Below are positions 29,094 to 38,315 of a stretch of 64,000 nucleotides of DNA, piece after piece. A program made the translations under genes and the position numbers. Under the pieces are notes generated by a model. The model saw only the letters and a list, made by a program, of their open reading frames with translations, was not told the DNA's origin and did no database searches. This DNA comes from Micromonospora tarapacensis (GTDB lineage Bacteria > Actinomycetota > Actinomycetes > Mycobacteriales > Micromonosporaceae): the NCBI RefSeq assembly GCF_019697375.1, contig NZ_JAHCDI010000004.1, positions 1,351,324-1,415,323 of the forward strand. The letters are read 5' to 3'. Position 1 is the first letter of the stretch; each line of letters begins with the position of its first letter.

Positions 29094-29294
29094 TCAGTAC
29101 GACAGGCCCGGCTGCGGCTGGTTGACCCGGCGGCGGCGCAGCACCACCTGGCGCGTGCCGTCCCGGAACAGCCGCACCCGGGCCAGTTCCCAGCCGGAGA
29201 ACTCCGCCTGGATCGCCAGCTGTGCCGCGGCGGTCAGCCGGTCGACGTTCGGCGGTAACCGCAGCGGCGCGTATTCGTAGTCCATGGGCACCAT
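29094..29294 (-). CDS. DUF5703 family small protein
   Basis: This 66-residue protein reads DYEYAPLRLPPNVDRLTAAAQLAIQAEF followed by GWELARVRLFRDGTRQVVLRR, the signature of the small actinobacterial DUF5703 family. Function is unknown. Either ATG at the N-terminus (MVPMDYEY) could be used; the second is the commoner family start. It is convergent with the acidic protein gene. Confidence 0.82.
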   Translation of the reverse strand: MVPMDYEYAPLRLPPNVDRLTAAAQLAIQAEFSGWELARVRLFRDGTRQVVLRRRRVNQPQPGLSY

Positions 29295-29388
29295 GCTGCC
29301 CAGCCAGGCCTGCGGGCGCCACCCTCTACGGGGTGACCCGCGCCGCGGTCGATCTCCGCCCCGCGCCGGGGCGTCCGCCCGGTGGTCC

Positions 29389-30363
29389 TCAGCCGTCGCG
29401 CTCGGGATAGCCGACCTCCAGCGCCGACACGTCGTCCAGCGCGATGGTGATCTCCTCCGGCAGGGTCATCCGTTCGACCTGGAGCGCGCCGAGCAGTTGC
29501 CCGGAGGTACGCGCGCCGAGGATCGGCGCGGTCACTCCGGGCCGGTCCCGGATCCAGGCGAGCGCCACCTCCAGCGGGGACACGCCGAGTCCGTTCGCGG
29601 CGGTGGCGACGGCTTCCACGATGCTGGAGCAGCGCGGCTCCAGATAGGTGGCGACGAACCGCTCGAAATGGGGGGAAACCGCGCGGGAGTCGGCGGGCCG
29701 GCCGTGCCGGTACTTGCCGGTGAGCACGCCGCGGCCGAGCGGCGACCAGGGCAGCACGCCCAACCCGAGCGCCTCGCAGGCCGGCAGCACCTCCCGCTCC
29801 ACCCCCCGCTCCAACAGCGAGTACTCCACCTGCGCGGCCACCACCGGGGCCCGCCCCGGCCAGGCCGTCTGCCACGCGGCGGCCCGGGCGGTCTGCCAGC
29901 CGGAGAAGTTCGACACGCCGACGTAGCGCACCCGACCGCTGGCCACCGCGTGGTCCAGCGCCGCCAGGGTCTCCTCCAGCGGGGTCCGCGGATCGTATCC
30001 GTGCACCTGGAACAGGTCGACGTGGTCGGTGCCCAGCCGCCGCAGCGAGGCGTCCAGCGTACGCAGGAGGTGCCCCCGGGAGCCGTCCCGGCGCCGGTCG
30101 CCGCCGCCCGGCCGCAACCCGGCCTTCGTCGCGATCAACAGGTCCTCGCGGGGCACCAGGCTGCCCAGCAGCGAGCCGATCACCGACTCGGCGTCGCCGT
30201 CGCCGTACACGTCGGCGGTGTCGATCAGGTTGCCGCCCGCGTCGAGGTAGCTCTTCAGTTGTGCGGCCGCGTCGTCGGCGTCGGTGTCCCGGCCCCAGGT
30301 CATGGTGCCGAGCGCGAGCCGGGAAACCGCCAGCCCGCTTCGGCCGAGCGGTCGCTGCTGCAT
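29389..30363 (-). CDS. Aldo/keto reductase
   Basis: This 324-residue TIM-barrel oxidoreductase uses NADPH. Landmarks are GNLIDTADVYGDGDAES (catalytic Asp and Tyr), LLIATKAGLRP (catalytic Lys), HVDLFQVHGYDP (catalytic His), VRYVGVSNFSGWQ and GVLPWSPLGRGVLTGKY. The C-terminal LGARTSGQLLGAL binds the cofactor phosphate. It is divergent from the LLM oxidoreductase. The physiological substrate cannot be inferred. Confidence 0.93.
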   Translation of the reverse strand: MQQRPLGRSGLAVSRLALGTMTWGRDTDADDAAAQLKSYLDAGGNLIDTADVYGDGDAESVIGSLLGSLVPREDLLIATKAGLRPGGGDRRRDGSRGHLLRTLDASLRRLGTDHVDLFQVHGYDPRTPLEETLAALDHAVASGRVRYVGVSNFSGWQTARAAAWQTAWPGRAPVVAAQVEYSLLERGVEREVLPACEALGLGVLPWSPLGRGVLTGKYRHGRPADSRAVSPHFERFVATYLEPRCSSIVEAVATAANGLGVSPLEVALAWIRDRPGVTAPILGARTSGQLLGALQVERMTLPEEITIALDDVSALEVGYPERDG

Positions 30364-30527
30364 GGGTGAACCTTATTTCGAACCGGGGTCGGATCGACAT
30401 CCTCGCTCTTGTCGAGTCTGCCCGCCGGTTCGTGTTCCCGCTCGCCCCGCGCAACGGGGTGAGCCGGTGATCGTCCCCATCGTCGGCATTGCGTAACCTG
30501 ATGCGACTGCGGATGGGGGAGGACTCT

Positions 30528-31580
30528 GTGCGACTCGGGCTGAATCTCGGATACCAGACAGCGTGGAGCACGCCGGCCCACCACCTGGCTCTGGCCCAGG
30601 AGGCGGACCGGCTCGGCTACTCGGTGGTGTGGGCGGCGGAGGCGTACGGCTCCGACTCGCCGAGCATGCTCGCCTGGATGGCCGGGCAGACCGAGCGGAT
30701 CGACATCGGCAGCGCGGTGATGCAGATTCCCGCCCGGACCCCCGCGATGACCGCGATGACGGCGGCGACCATGGACGCCCTCTCCGGCGGCCGGTTCCGG
30801 CTCGGCCTCGGGGTCTCCGGCCCGCAGGTCTCCGAGGGCTGGCACGGCGTCCGCTTCGGCAAGCCCCTCGCCCGCACCCGGGAGTACGTGGACATCGTCA
30901 AGCTCGCGGTGGCTCGCAAGGAGGTCGCCTACGACGGCGAGTTCTACACGCTGCCGCTACCCGACGGCCCCGGCAAGGCACTGCGGCTGGGCTTCCATCC
31001 GCCGCGTGAGCGCATCCCGATCTACCTGGCCGCGGTGGGCCCGAAGAACCTGGAACTGGCCGGTGAGATCGCCGACGGCTGGCTGGCCGTCTTCTACGCA
31101 CCGGAGTTCGCCGAGGAACAGCTCGCGGCGGTCCGCGCCGGCCGGGCCAAGGCCGGCAAGGAACTGGCCGGGTTCGACGTGGTGCCGTCCGTGCCGGTCG
31201 TGGTCGGCGACGACCTCGACGCCTGCGCACAGTTGGTCCGCTGGTACGCGGCCCTGTACGTCGGCGGCATGGGCAGCCGGCAGCAGAACTTCTACAACCA
31301 GTTGGCCACCCGGATGGGCTACGGCGACGACGCCCGCGAGGTGCAGGAGCTCTACCTGGCCAAGCGGCAGCGGGACGCCGCCGCCGCGGTGCCGCTGGAG
31401 TTCATCGACCGGACCTCGCTGCTCGGCCCGAAGGAACGCATCGCCGAGCGGATGCGCGAGTACGCCGCGGCCGGGGTGACCACCCTCTCGGTGACCCTCT
31501 TCGTCGCCGATCCCGAGACCGGCGTACAGACCCTGCGGACCGTCGCCGAGGCGCTGGAGCTCTCGGGAGTCGGGGAGTGA
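30528..31580 (+). CDS. LLM-class F420-dependent oxidoreductase
   Basis: This 350-residue bacterial luciferase-like enzyme has [40 protein letters not shown], the dinucleotide-side [18 protein letters not shown] and [20 protein letters not shown]. These match the mycobacterial/actinobacterial F420-linked subgroup. The GTG at 30528 is chosen because GGGGGAGGA precedes it. Its TGA overlaps the start of uppP, so the two are coupled, as in the conserved actinobacterial block. Confidence 0.9.
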   Translation: MRLGLNLGYQTAWSTPAHHLALAQEADRLGYSVVWAAEAYGSDSPSMLAWMAGQTERIDIGSAVMQIPARTPAMTAMTAATMDALSGGRFRLGLGVSGPQVSEGWHGVRFGKPLARTREYVDIVKLAVARKEVAYDGEFYTLPLPDGPGKALRLGFHPPRERIPIYLAAVGPKNLELAGEIADGWLAVFYAPEFAEEQLAAVRAGRAKAGKELAGFDVVPSVPVVVGDDLDACAQLVRWYAALYVGGMGSRQQNFYNQLATRMGYGDDAREVQELYLAKRQRDAAAAVPLEFIDRTSLLGPKERIAERMREYAAAGVTTLSVTLFVADPETGVQTLRTVAEALELSGVGE

Positions 31581-32413
31581 CCTGGGTCGAAGCCATCGTC
31601 CTGGGCATCGTCCAGGGCCTGACCGAGTTCCTCCCGGTCAGCTCGTCGGGGCACCTGCGGATCACCTCGGCCATCTTCTTCGAACGCGACGCCGGTGCGT
31701 CCTTCACCGCGGTCACCCAGTTGGGCACCGAGGCGGCCGTCCTGCTCTACTTCGCCAAGGACATCTGGCGCATCGGGCGCACCTGGGTCCTGGGGATCTG
31801 GGACAGGTCGGTGCGCACCAGCCTCGACTACCGCATGGGCTGGTACGTGATCATCGGGTCCATCCCGATCGGCTTCTTCGGGTTCCTCTTCAAGGACCAG
31901 ATCCGGGAGACCGCCCGCAACCTGTGGGTGGTGGCCAGCACCCTGATCCTGTTCGCCTTCGTCCTCGCCTTCGCCGAGTACTGGGGCCGGCAGACCCGGA
32001 CCCTGCGGGACTTCCGGTTGCGCGACGGCGTGGTGATGGGCTTCGCCCAGGCGCTGGCGCTGATTCCCGGCGTGTCACGTTCCGGAGCCACGCTCACCTT
32101 CGGCCTGTTCCTGAACCTGACCCGCGAGACGGCGGCCCGTTACTCGTTCCTGCTGGCCATCCCCGCGGTGGTGATGTCCGGAGTGTTCAGCCTCGGTGAC
32201 GTCTTCGAGCCGGCGGCGGCCGGCACGTCGGTACCGAGCGTCGCGCAGATGGTGGTCGCCACGCTCATCGCGTTCGCCATCGGCTACGCGGCCATCGCCT
32301 GGCTGTTGCGGTACGTCGCGCACCACACCCTGTACGTCTTCGTGCTCTACCGGGTCGCGGTCGGCACCCTGGTGCTCGCCCTCCTGCTGACGGGCACCAT
32401 CAGCGCCACCTGA
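31577..32413 (+). CDS. uppP: Undecaprenyl-diphosphatase (BacA/UppP type)
   Basis: This membrane enzyme recycles undecaprenyl diphosphate to the monophosphate carrier used for cell-wall and glycan export. The two signature motifs are present: [15 protein letters not shown] near the N-terminus, and [20 protein letters not shown] in the middle. About seven to eight membrane helices can be seen in 278 residues. The GTG start lies within the end of the F420 enzyme gene. Overexpression of the family is linked to bacitracin tolerance. Confidence 0.94.
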   Translation: MTWVEAIVLGIVQGLTEFLPVSSSGHLRITSAIFFERDAGASFTAVTQLGTEAAVLLYFAKDIWRIGRTWVLGIWDRSVRTSLDYRMGWYVIIGSIPIGFFGFLFKDQIRETARNLWVVASTLILFAFVLAFAEYWGRQTRTLRDFRLRDGVVMGFAQALALIPGVSRSGATLTFGLFLNLTRETAARYSFLLAIPAVVMSGVFSLGDVFEPAAAGTSVPSVAQMVVATLIAFAIGYAAIAWLLRYVAHHTLYVFVLYRVAVGTLVLALLLTGTISAT

Positions 32414-32470
32414 GCTGCGACGAAGGACGCCCCGCAGATGGCGGCGGGGTGAGCGGGGCGAGGGCCTAGG

Positions 32471-33184
32471 GTGGTGCGGGTGGCGACACTTCTGCTCCTG
32501 CGGCACGGACGTACCACCGCCAACGCCGACGGCGGTCTCGCCGGCCGGCAACCGGTCGAGCTGGACGAGACCGGCCGCGCCCAGGCGAGCGTCGTCGGCG
32601 AGCGGCTGCGGGCCGTGCCGCTGGCGGCCGTGGTGACCAGCCCGCTGATCCGTTGCCGGCAGACCCTGGAGCTGGCGCTGCCGCAGGCATCGCCGGTGGT
32701 GGACGAGGGGCTGATCGAGTGCGGGTACGGCAGTTGGGAGGGGCAGCCGCTGAAGAAGCTGGCCAAGGAGCCGCTCTGGCCCGTGGTGCAGCAGCATCCC
32801 AGCGCGGCGGTCTTCCCCGAGGGCGAGGCGATGGCGCAGATGGCGGTCCGGGCGGTCGCGGCGGTGCGCGCCTGGGACGCCCGGCTGACCGCCGAGCACG
32901 GTCCCGAGGTGGTCTGGCTGGCGTGCAGCCACGGAGATGTGATCAAGGCAATCGTGGCGGACGCCCTCGGCGTACACCTGGATCTTTTCCAGCGGATCGT
33001 GGTGGACCCGGCCTCGGTGACCGCGATCCGCTACACCCCGCTGCGGCCCTTCCTGGTCCGCCTCAACGACGTCGGCGGTGAGCTGTCGGGGCTGGTCCCA
33101 CCGGCGCGCAGGCGGCGTCGGCGGGCCGGTCGGTCGACGGACTCGGATGCGGCGGTCGGCGGCGGAGCAGGAGCGCCCCGGTGA
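32471..33184 (+). CDS. Histidine phosphatase, MSMEG_4193 type
   Basis: This 237-residue phosphoglycerate-mutase-like phosphatase has the catalytic LLLRHGRTTANADGG (phospho-His) near the N-terminus, VVTSPLIRCRQTLE, and the second catalytic His in WLACSHGDVIKAI. A basic, low-complexity C-terminal tail (ARRRRRRAGRSTDSD) follows. It matches the actinobacterial subfamily found next to DUF3090 and SCO1664-type genes, as here. The substrate is unknown. Start is GTG; an in-frame GTG three codons later is possible. Confidence 0.9.
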   Translation: MVRVATLLLLRHGRTTANADGGLAGRQPVELDETGRAQASVVGERLRAVPLAAVVTSPLIRCRQTLELALPQASPVVDEGLIECGYGSWEGQPLKKLAKEPLWPVVQQHPSAAVFPEGEAMAQMAVRAVAAVRAWDARLTAEHGPEVVWLACSHGDVIKAIVADALGVHLDLFQRIVVDPASVTAIRYTPLRPFLVRLNDVGGELSGLVPPARRRRRRAGRSTDSDAAVGGGAGAPR

Positions 33185-33296
33185 GCCGCCCGGTGCGGAG
33201 CGCCGCCGGGCCCACCGTGACCCGCTGCCGGGAGTGCGTCGCGATTCGGGTCGGTGGGGTGCCCGCTGCGGGGGGCCGCCGGATAGGGTCGTGGGT

Positions 33297-33872
33297 ATGA
33301 CCCACCAGGTGCACGCCTTCGAGCCGCCGGAGCGGTTCGTCGCCGGGACCGTCGGGCCGCCAGGGGAGCGCACGTTCTTCCTCCAGGCGCGTGGTGGCGG
33401 CCGGCTGGTCAGCGTCGCGCTGGAGAAGGTCCAGGTCTCCCTGCTCGCCGAGAAGTTGGAGGAGTTGCTCACCGAGGCGCAGCGCCGCTTCGGGGTGGAC
33501 CTGCCCGAGGCCCCCGTCTCGCTCGGTGACAACGACCCGTTGGAGACGCCGGTCGACGAGGAGTTCCGGGTCGGCACGCTGGGCCTGGCCTTCGACGCGG
33601 ACACCGCGACCGTGGTGATCGAGGCGATCGCGGTCGGCGAGGCGGAGGCCGAGATCGAGCTGGGCGAGTCGGAGGAGGACGAGCCCGACGACGTCGAGCC
33701 CGACGAGGACCTCGACCGGTTGCGGGTCCGGTTGACGCCCGAGGAGACCCGCGCGTTCATCGAGCGGGCCCGCCGGGTGGTCAACGCCGGCCGACCTCCC
33801 TGCCCGCTGTGTGGCCAGCCGCTCGATCCGGCCGGCCATCTCTGCCCACGGAACAACGGCTACCACCGGTGA
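33297..33872 (+). CDS. DUF3090 family protein
   Basis: This 191-residue protein opens MTHQVHAFEPPERFVAGTVG. It has ALEKVQVSLLAEKLEELL, a long acidic middle (GESEEDEPDDVEPDEDL) and a C-terminal zinc-ribbon-like pair, CPLCGQPLDPAGHLCPRNNG. These define the conserved DUF3090 family. An upstream extension of the frame to 33078 overlaps the phosphatase gene and is not coding. The stop overlaps the GTG of the next gene. Confidence 0.9.
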   Translation: MTHQVHAFEPPERFVAGTVGPPGERTFFLQARGGGRLVSVALEKVQVSLLAEKLEELLTEAQRRFGVDLPEAPVSLGDNDPLETPVDEEFRVGTLGLAFDADTATVVIEAIAVGEAEAEIELGESEEDEPDDVEPDEDLDRLRVRLTPEETRAFIERARRVVNAGRPPCPLCGQPLDPAGHLCPRNNGYHR

Positions 33873-34687
33873 CCTCGTCCGGCCTGGCACCCCGGCAGGA
33901 CGATGGCGCGGCGCTGCGCCTGTTGCGCGACGGTGAGCTGAGCGTCGAGGGGCGGCTGGTCGACGCCTCGAACACCACGCTGCGCGGTGTGTTGACGCTC
34001 GACGGTGTCTCGGCGCGGTGCGTGTACAAGCCGGTGCGCGGTGAGCGGCCGTTGTGGGATTTTCCGGACGGCACGCTGGCCGGCCGCGAGGTTGCCGCCC
34101 ACCTGGTCTCGGTGGCCACCGGCTGGGATCTGGTGCCGCCGACGGTGCTGCGCGACGGGCCGTTCGGCCCGGGGTCGTGCCAGCTGTGGATCGACGAACC
34201 GGACGACACCGAACCGCTGGTCGGGTTCGTGCCGGCCGACGCGCTGCCGCCCCGGTGGTTTCCGGTCGCGGCGGCCCGCGACGACGACGGCACGCCGTAC
34301 GCCCTGGCGCACGCCGACGACCCGCGGCTGGCCCGGCTCGCGGTGCTCGACGCGGTGATCAACAATGCGGATCGCAAGGGTGGCCACGTCCTGCTCGGGG
34401 CGGACGACCGGGTCCACGGGGTCGACCACGGGGTGAGCTTCCACGTGGAGGAGAAGCTGCGCACGGTGCTCTGGGGCTGGGCCGGCCGGCGGCTGCCGGC
34501 GGACGTGGTCGAGACGCTCGACCGCCTGGCCCGTCAGATCTCCGGACCGCTCGCCGAGGAACTGGCCGAGCACCTCACTCTGGGCGAGATCGCCGAGCTG
34601 GCGGCCCGGGTCGACCGGCTGCGCGAGCGGGGCCGCTTCCCGCGGCCGTCACCGGACTGGCCGGCGGTGCCGTGGCCGCCGATCTGA
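33869..34687 (+). CDS. SCO1664-type kinase-like protein
   Basis: This 272-residue protein is distantly like PI3/PI4-type kinases. VSARCVYKPVRGERPLWDFPDG includes the nucleotide-contacting Lys. LAVLDAVINNADRKGGHVLLG holds the catalytic-loop Asn-Asn-x-D-R-K. VHGVDHGVSFHVEEKLRTVLW holds the DHG metal-binding equivalent. No reaction is proven for the actinobacterial family. The GTG overlaps the DUF3090 stop (GTGA), so the phosphatase, DUF3090 and kinase-like genes form one operon leading to mshC. Confidence 0.88.
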   Translation: MTSSGLAPRQDDGAALRLLRDGELSVEGRLVDASNTTLRGVLTLDGVSARCVYKPVRGERPLWDFPDGTLAGREVAAHLVSVATGWDLVPPTVLRDGPFGPGSCQLWIDEPDDTEPLVGFVPADALPPRWFPVAAARDDDGTPYALAHADDPRLARLAVLDAVINNADRKGGHVLLGADDRVHGVDHGVSFHVEEKLRTVLWGWAGRRLPADVVETLDRLARQISGPLAEELAEHLTLGEIAELAARVDRLRERGRFPRPSPDWPAVPWPPI

Positions 34688-34781
34688 TCCGGCTGGGCCG
34701 GTCGGAGGGCGACGAAGCCTGTCGCGTTGATCACTCCCAGGCTGGCGTGACGCCGCCCGACGGCTGGTTAGGCTGACCGTC

Positions 34782-36020
34782 ATGGACTCTTGGGTGGGGC
34801 ACGAGGTGCCGCGGCTGCCGGGCAGGGGCGAGCCGCTGAGGTTGTTCGACTCGGCGCGCCAGGGTGTGCACCCGACCGATCCGGCCGGTCCGGCCACCAT
34901 GTACGTCTGCGGCATCACTCCGTACGACGCGACCCACCTCGGCCACGCCGCCACCATGATCACCTTTGACCTGGCGCAGCGGATGTGGCGCGACGCGGGC
35001 CACGAGGTCCGGTACGTGCAGAACGTCACCGACATCGACGACCCGCTGCTGGAGCGGGCCGAGCGCGACGGTGAGGACTGGAAGGTCCTGGCGATGCGGG
35101 AGACGGCGCTGTTCCGCGAGGACATGGAGGCGCTGCGGATCATCCCGCCGGCCCACTACGTCGGCGCGGTCGAGTCGATCCCGGAGATCGCCGAGAAGGT
35201 GCTGGTGCTGCTCAAGGACGGTGCCGCGTACCGGCTGGACGACGGCACCGGCGACGTCTACTTCGACACGTGCGCCGCGCCGCGGTTCGGCTACGAGTCC
35301 AACCTGACCCGCGAGCAGATGCTGAAGATCTTTCCTGAGCGCGGCGGCGACCCGGACCGGGCCGGTAAGCGCGACCCGCTGGACCCGCTGTTGTGGCGCG
35401 GCGCCCGAGCGGACGAACCGTCCTGGCCCGGTGGCGACCTCGGCCCGGGCCGGCCGGGTTGGCACATCGAGTGCGCGGTGATCGCCCTGGGCCTGCTCGG
35501 GTCCACCGTCGACGTGCAGGGCGGCGGCAACGACCTGCTCTTCCCGCACCACGAGTGTTCCGCCGCGCACGCCGAGCGGCTGACCGGCGCGGCGCCGTTC
35601 GCCGGCCACTACGTGCACGCCGGCATGATCGGCCTGAACGGCGAGAAGATGTCCAAGTCCCGGGGCAACCTGGTCTTCGTCTCCCGGCTGCGCGCCGACC
35701 GGGTGGACCCGATGGCGGTCCGGCTGGCGCTGCTCTCCGGGCACTACCGCGCCGACCGATCCTGGACCGACGACCTGCTGACCACCGCGCTGGAGCGGCT
35801 GGGCCGCTGGCGTCGCGCCGCCGCGGCGCCCGCCGGCCCGTCGGGGCGGGCCTTCCTGGCCGCCGTACGCGAGCGCCTCACCGACGACCTCGACTCGCCC
35901 GGCGCACTCGCCCTGGCCGACACCTGGGCCGACCAGACCCTTTCCGGAGTGGCCGACGACCCGACCGCCCCACCCCTGTTCACCAACACCCTGGACGCCC
36001 TCCTAGGCCTCCGCCTCTAA
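34782..36020 (+). CDS. mshC: L-cysteine:1D-myo-inosityl 2-amino-2-deoxy-glucopyranoside ligase
   Basis: This enzyme joins cysteine to GlcN-Ins with ATP in mycothiol synthesis, the main low-molecular-weight thiol pathway of actinobacteria. The 412-residue protein is a cysteinyl-tRNA synthetase relative. It has [19 protein letters not shown] (HIGH-like motif and zinc Cys), [34 protein letters not shown] (zinc ligands) and [10 protein letters not shown] (KMSKS). It lacks the tRNA-binding domain of CysS, as expected for MshC. The start at 34782 begins [14 protein letters not shown]. Confidence 0.96.
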   Translation: MDSWVGHEVPRLPGRGEPLRLFDSARQGVHPTDPAGPATMYVCGITPYDATHLGHAATMITFDLAQRMWRDAGHEVRYVQNVTDIDDPLLERAERDGEDWKVLAMRETALFREDMEALRIIPPAHYVGAVESIPEIAEKVLVLLKDGAAYRLDDGTGDVYFDTCAAPRFGYESNLTREQMLKIFPERGGDPDRAGKRDPLDPLLWRGARADEPSWPGGDLGPGRPGWHIECAVIALGLLGSTVDVQGGGNDLLFPHHECSAAHAERLTGAAPFAGHYVHAGMIGLNGEKMSKSRGNLVFVSRLRADRVDPMAVRLALLSGHYRADRSWTDDLLTTALERLGRWRRAAAAPAGPSGRAFLAAVRERLTDDLDSPGALALADTWADQTLSGVADDPTAPPLFTNTLDALLGLRL

Positions 36021-36206
36021 CTCCCCCCACCCCACCCCACCCCCACCCCCACCCCACCCCCACCGCACCCCCACCCGCGTCGATCATGCAGTTGTGGCGC
36101 CCCGGGTCGGGGTGGTTCGCGGACTATGTCCAGCACCACAACTGCATGATCGGCGGTGCGGAGGGTGGGGGCGGGGGCGGGGGAGGGAGGGGGAGTTAGC
36201 CGAGGA
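36021..36206. repeat. Symmetric C-rich / G-rich low-complexity block around a palindrome
   Basis: This gap between convergent mshC and the GntR gene has CCCCACCCC-type repeats at 36021-36077 and GGGGGCGGGGG-type repeats at 36160-36196, flanking a 17-bp palindrome. Each side could form a G-quadruplex, on the minus and plus strand respectively, and the G-rich bias continues into the GntR 3' end. No gene lies here. Confidence 0.8.
36081..36152. repeat. Perfect 17-bp palindrome, dispersed-repeat family
   Basis: Left arm CGATCATGCAGTTGTGG (36081-36097) and right arm CCACAACTGCATGATCG (36136-36152) pair perfectly across a 38-base loop. That loop itself contains the short hairpin CCCCGGGTCGGGG. The arm resembles that of the palindrome at 14.9 kb, also between convergent genes. 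Confidence 0.85.
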
Positions 36207-36986
36207 TTAGGCCGGGGTCGGGGTGGGGGGTTTGGTGGGGGCGGGGATCTTGTACTCCTCGGTGAGTGTGGTGACCGGGCCGGGCCAGGTGGCCTGGGCG
36301 ACCTCGATGGGCCTGCGGTGCGCGTCGTACGCCACGTGCAGCAGGTGCAGGACGGGGGTGTCCGGCCGGATCTGGAGGGTCTCCGACTCCTCCCGGCTGG
36401 GCTGGCGCGCGGTGATCGTGTCGGTGGCGGTCGCGTACCGCCGTCCGGTGGCCTCCTCGGCCTCCTGGTAGAGCGGGCGGCCGAACGCCTCGGTGCGTTC
36501 CAGCGAGGTGCCGGCGGCGTCGGCGGGCAGGAACCAGGAGGCACCCACCTCCACCGGGGAGTCCTCGGTGCGGACCAGGTGCCGGCGGCAGAGCAGCTCG
36601 GTGCCGTCGGCCACGCCGAACGCGTCGGCCACCTCCGGCGGCGCGGGGGAGCGGCCGACGGAGACGAGTTGCTGGCGGTACCGGGCGGCCAGGTCGGTGT
36701 GGTAGCCGCGGAAGCCGCCGTAACGTCCGCGGGAGAGCCGGTTGAGCCGCCGCCGGGTGCCGCGCACGTACGTACCGGAGCCCGGCTTGGTGATCAGGAC
36801 GCCTTCGACCCGTAGTTGGTCGACGGCGCGTTGCACGGTCTGCTTCGCCACGCCGAACATCTCGGCGATGGCCGGGATCGACGGTAGCCGCTCGCCCGGC
36901 GCCCAGTCGCCTCGGCGGATCTGGGTTCTCAGCTGCGCGGCGATCTGCCGGTGCGGGAACTCGGCCACGCCCGGGTTGATCTGCAT
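36207..36986 (-). CDS. GntR/HutC-type transcriptional regulator
   Basis: This 259-residue repressor starts with a winged helix (IAAQLRTQIRRGDWAPGERLPSIPAIAEMFGVAKQTVQRAVDQL, then ITKPGSGTYVRG). It ends in a UTRA ligand-binding domain (LLCRRHLVRTEDSPVEVGASWFLP to LHLLHVAYDAHRRPIEVAQATW). A HutC/UTRA ligand is usually a sugar or small acid; none is evident here. The ATG at 36986 (MQINPGVAEF) fits the domain start and has GAGGCCGGGG upstream. A 5-2-5 palindrome 20 bases upstream is the likely autoregulatory operator. The C-terminus (PTKPPTPTPA) runs into the G-rich repeat block. Confidence 0.9.
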   Translation of the reverse strand: MQINPGVAEFPHRQIAAQLRTQIRRGDWAPGERLPSIPAIAEMFGVAKQTVQRAVDQLRVEGVLITKPGSGTYVRGTRRRLNRLSRGRYGGFRGYHTDLAARYRQQLVSVGRSPAPPEVADAFGVADGTELLCRRHLVRTEDSPVEVGASWFLPADAAGTSLERTEAFGRPLYQEAEEATGRRYATATDTITARQPSREESETLQIRPDTPVLHLLHVAYDAHRRPIEVAQATWPGPVTTLTEEYKIPAPTKPPTPTPA

Positions 36987-37006
36987 CCCCGGCCTCCTCG
37001 TCTCAG

Positions 37007-37018
37007 CTAGGTTCCTAG
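37007..37018. promoter_or_regulatory. Probable GntR operator CTAGG-TT-CCTAG
   Basis: A perfect 5-2-5 palindrome lies 20 bases upstream of the GntR start codon, overlapping a second small palindrome TCCTAGGA (37013-37020). The position fits autorepression. Confidence 0.55.
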
Positions 37019-37144
37019 GATGCCCTACGTGGGGTGAGCCCGCCACCCCGAACCGCGTCCCGACACGCGGGTCAGATTCCGCCGGAGACGCGGCGAGACC
37101 CCGGCGGTCGTGCCCGGGGTCTCGGAACGGTAGTGCGGCGAGGG

Positions 37145-38014
37145 TTACCAGGAACCGGCGGTGGGGCCGGCCGATCCGCCGCGGCGGCGCAGATACTTCT
37201 CGAACTCCTGGGCGATCTCGTCCCCGGTCAACGGGGTGATGCCCGCGTCGCCGACCCGTTCCTCCAGCTCGCGGACGTACTCACCCAGTTCGGCGTCCTG
37301 CTCGGCGGCGCTGCGGACCCGCTGCTCCCATTCGGCCGCCTCCTCGGCGAGGTCGGCCATCGGCACCGGCAGGTCGAGCACCTCCTCGACCCGGTGCAGC
37401 AGTGCCAGGGTCGCCTTCGGGCAGGGCGGATTGTTGGCGTAGTGCGGCACGTGCACCCAGAACGAGACGGCGTCGACCTCGGCGCGGGTGCAGGCGTCGT
37501 GCAGCACGCCGACGATGCCGGTCGGCCCGTCGTAGCGGGTGGGGGTGAGCTGGTAGCGGCGCGCGGCGTCGGCGTCGGAGGCGCTGCCGCTGATCGGCAG
37601 CGGACGGGTGTAGGGCACGTCGGCCAGCAACGCGCCGAGCAGCACCACCCGTTCGACCTCCAGGCTGTGGCAGATCTCCAGCACCTGCTCGCAGAAGGTG
37701 CGCCAGCGCATGCTCGGCTCGATGCCGCGGATCAGCACCACGTCGCGGTCGGTGCCGGCCGGGCTGGCCACGGTGAACCTGGTCGTCGGCCACTCCACCC
37801 GCCGGGTGGCGCCGTCGGACATGGCGATGGTGGGCCGGCTGACCTGGAAGTCGTAGAAGTCCTCCGGGTCCAACTCGGTGATGGGCCGGGCCTCCCACAC
37901 CTGCTCCAGGTGCTCGACCGCGGCGGTCGAGGCGTCGGCCGCGTCGTTCCACCCTTCGAAGGCGGCGATGGCGACCGGGGACCGCAGCACCGGCAGGCCG
38001 TCGAACTCGGTCAC
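37145..38014 (-). CDS. PAC2 family protein
   Basis: This 289-residue protein has the PAC2 (proteasome-assembly-chaperone-2-like) fold. VAIAAFEGWNDAADASTAAVEHL opens the domain. RGIEPSMRWRTFCEQVLEI, VVLLGALLADVPYTRP, GIVGVLHDACTRAEVDAVSFW and VPHYANNPPCPKATLALLHRVEEVL complete it. Mycobacterial relatives lie beside metH, as here. The molecular function is not established. The GTG start overlaps the stop of a tiny upstream frame. The C-terminal ~60 residues are charged and helical. Confidence 0.88.
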   Translation of the reverse strand: MTEFDGLPVLRSPVAIAAFEGWNDAADASTAAVEHLEQVWEARPITELDPEDFYDFQVSRPTIAMSDGATRRVEWPTTRFTVASPAGTDRDVVLIRGIEPSMRWRTFCEQVLEICHSLEVERVVLLGALLADVPYTRPLPISGSASDADAARRYQLTPTRYDGPTGIVGVLHDACTRAEVDAVSFWVHVPHYANNPPCPKATLALLHRVEEVLDLPVPMADLAEEAAEWEQRVRSAAEQDAELGEYVRELEERVGDAGITPLTGDEIAQEFEKYLRRRGGSAGPTAGSW

Positions 38015-38103
38015 GCCGTCACCGCACCCTCGTCACCGGCGGCACGGGGACCGGCCCCGGACGTCCGCCCGCGGTGCATGGTGGTGTCGCTGTAGTCCTT
38101 CAC
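38011..38103 (-). CDS. Possible 30-codon leader ORF before PAC2 gene
   Basis: A GTG-started frame (VKDYSDTTMHRGRTSGAG, ending GAVTA) stops in GCGTGA, overlapping the PAC2 GTG by a GTGA junction. The coupling geometry is the only support. There is no clear ribosome site and no known family. Confidence 0.25.
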   Translation of the reverse strand: MKDYSDTTMHRGRTSGAGPRAAGDEGAVTA

Positions 38104-38315
38104 ATCAGTCAGCCTACGTGCCGTGCCTCGACGCGGCCCGCCGGCCGCGCCGGATCGGCCCGCCGCCCACGTCGGCCCGGCCGGCCGCCGCCACCGGCCG
38201 TGACGCCGCCAACCGGCATACCAGACGAAAGCGTGCACCGTGATCCCGATGACACATTGTGGGATGGGGTGGCGCGCGGGGATGCGGCCGGTCGATGCCG
38301 CACTAACCTGGGACC

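Noticed and set aside
38110..38315. Cobalamin or SAM riboswitch before metH
   Set aside because: No B12-box or SAM-type conserved core could be recognised in this short gap.
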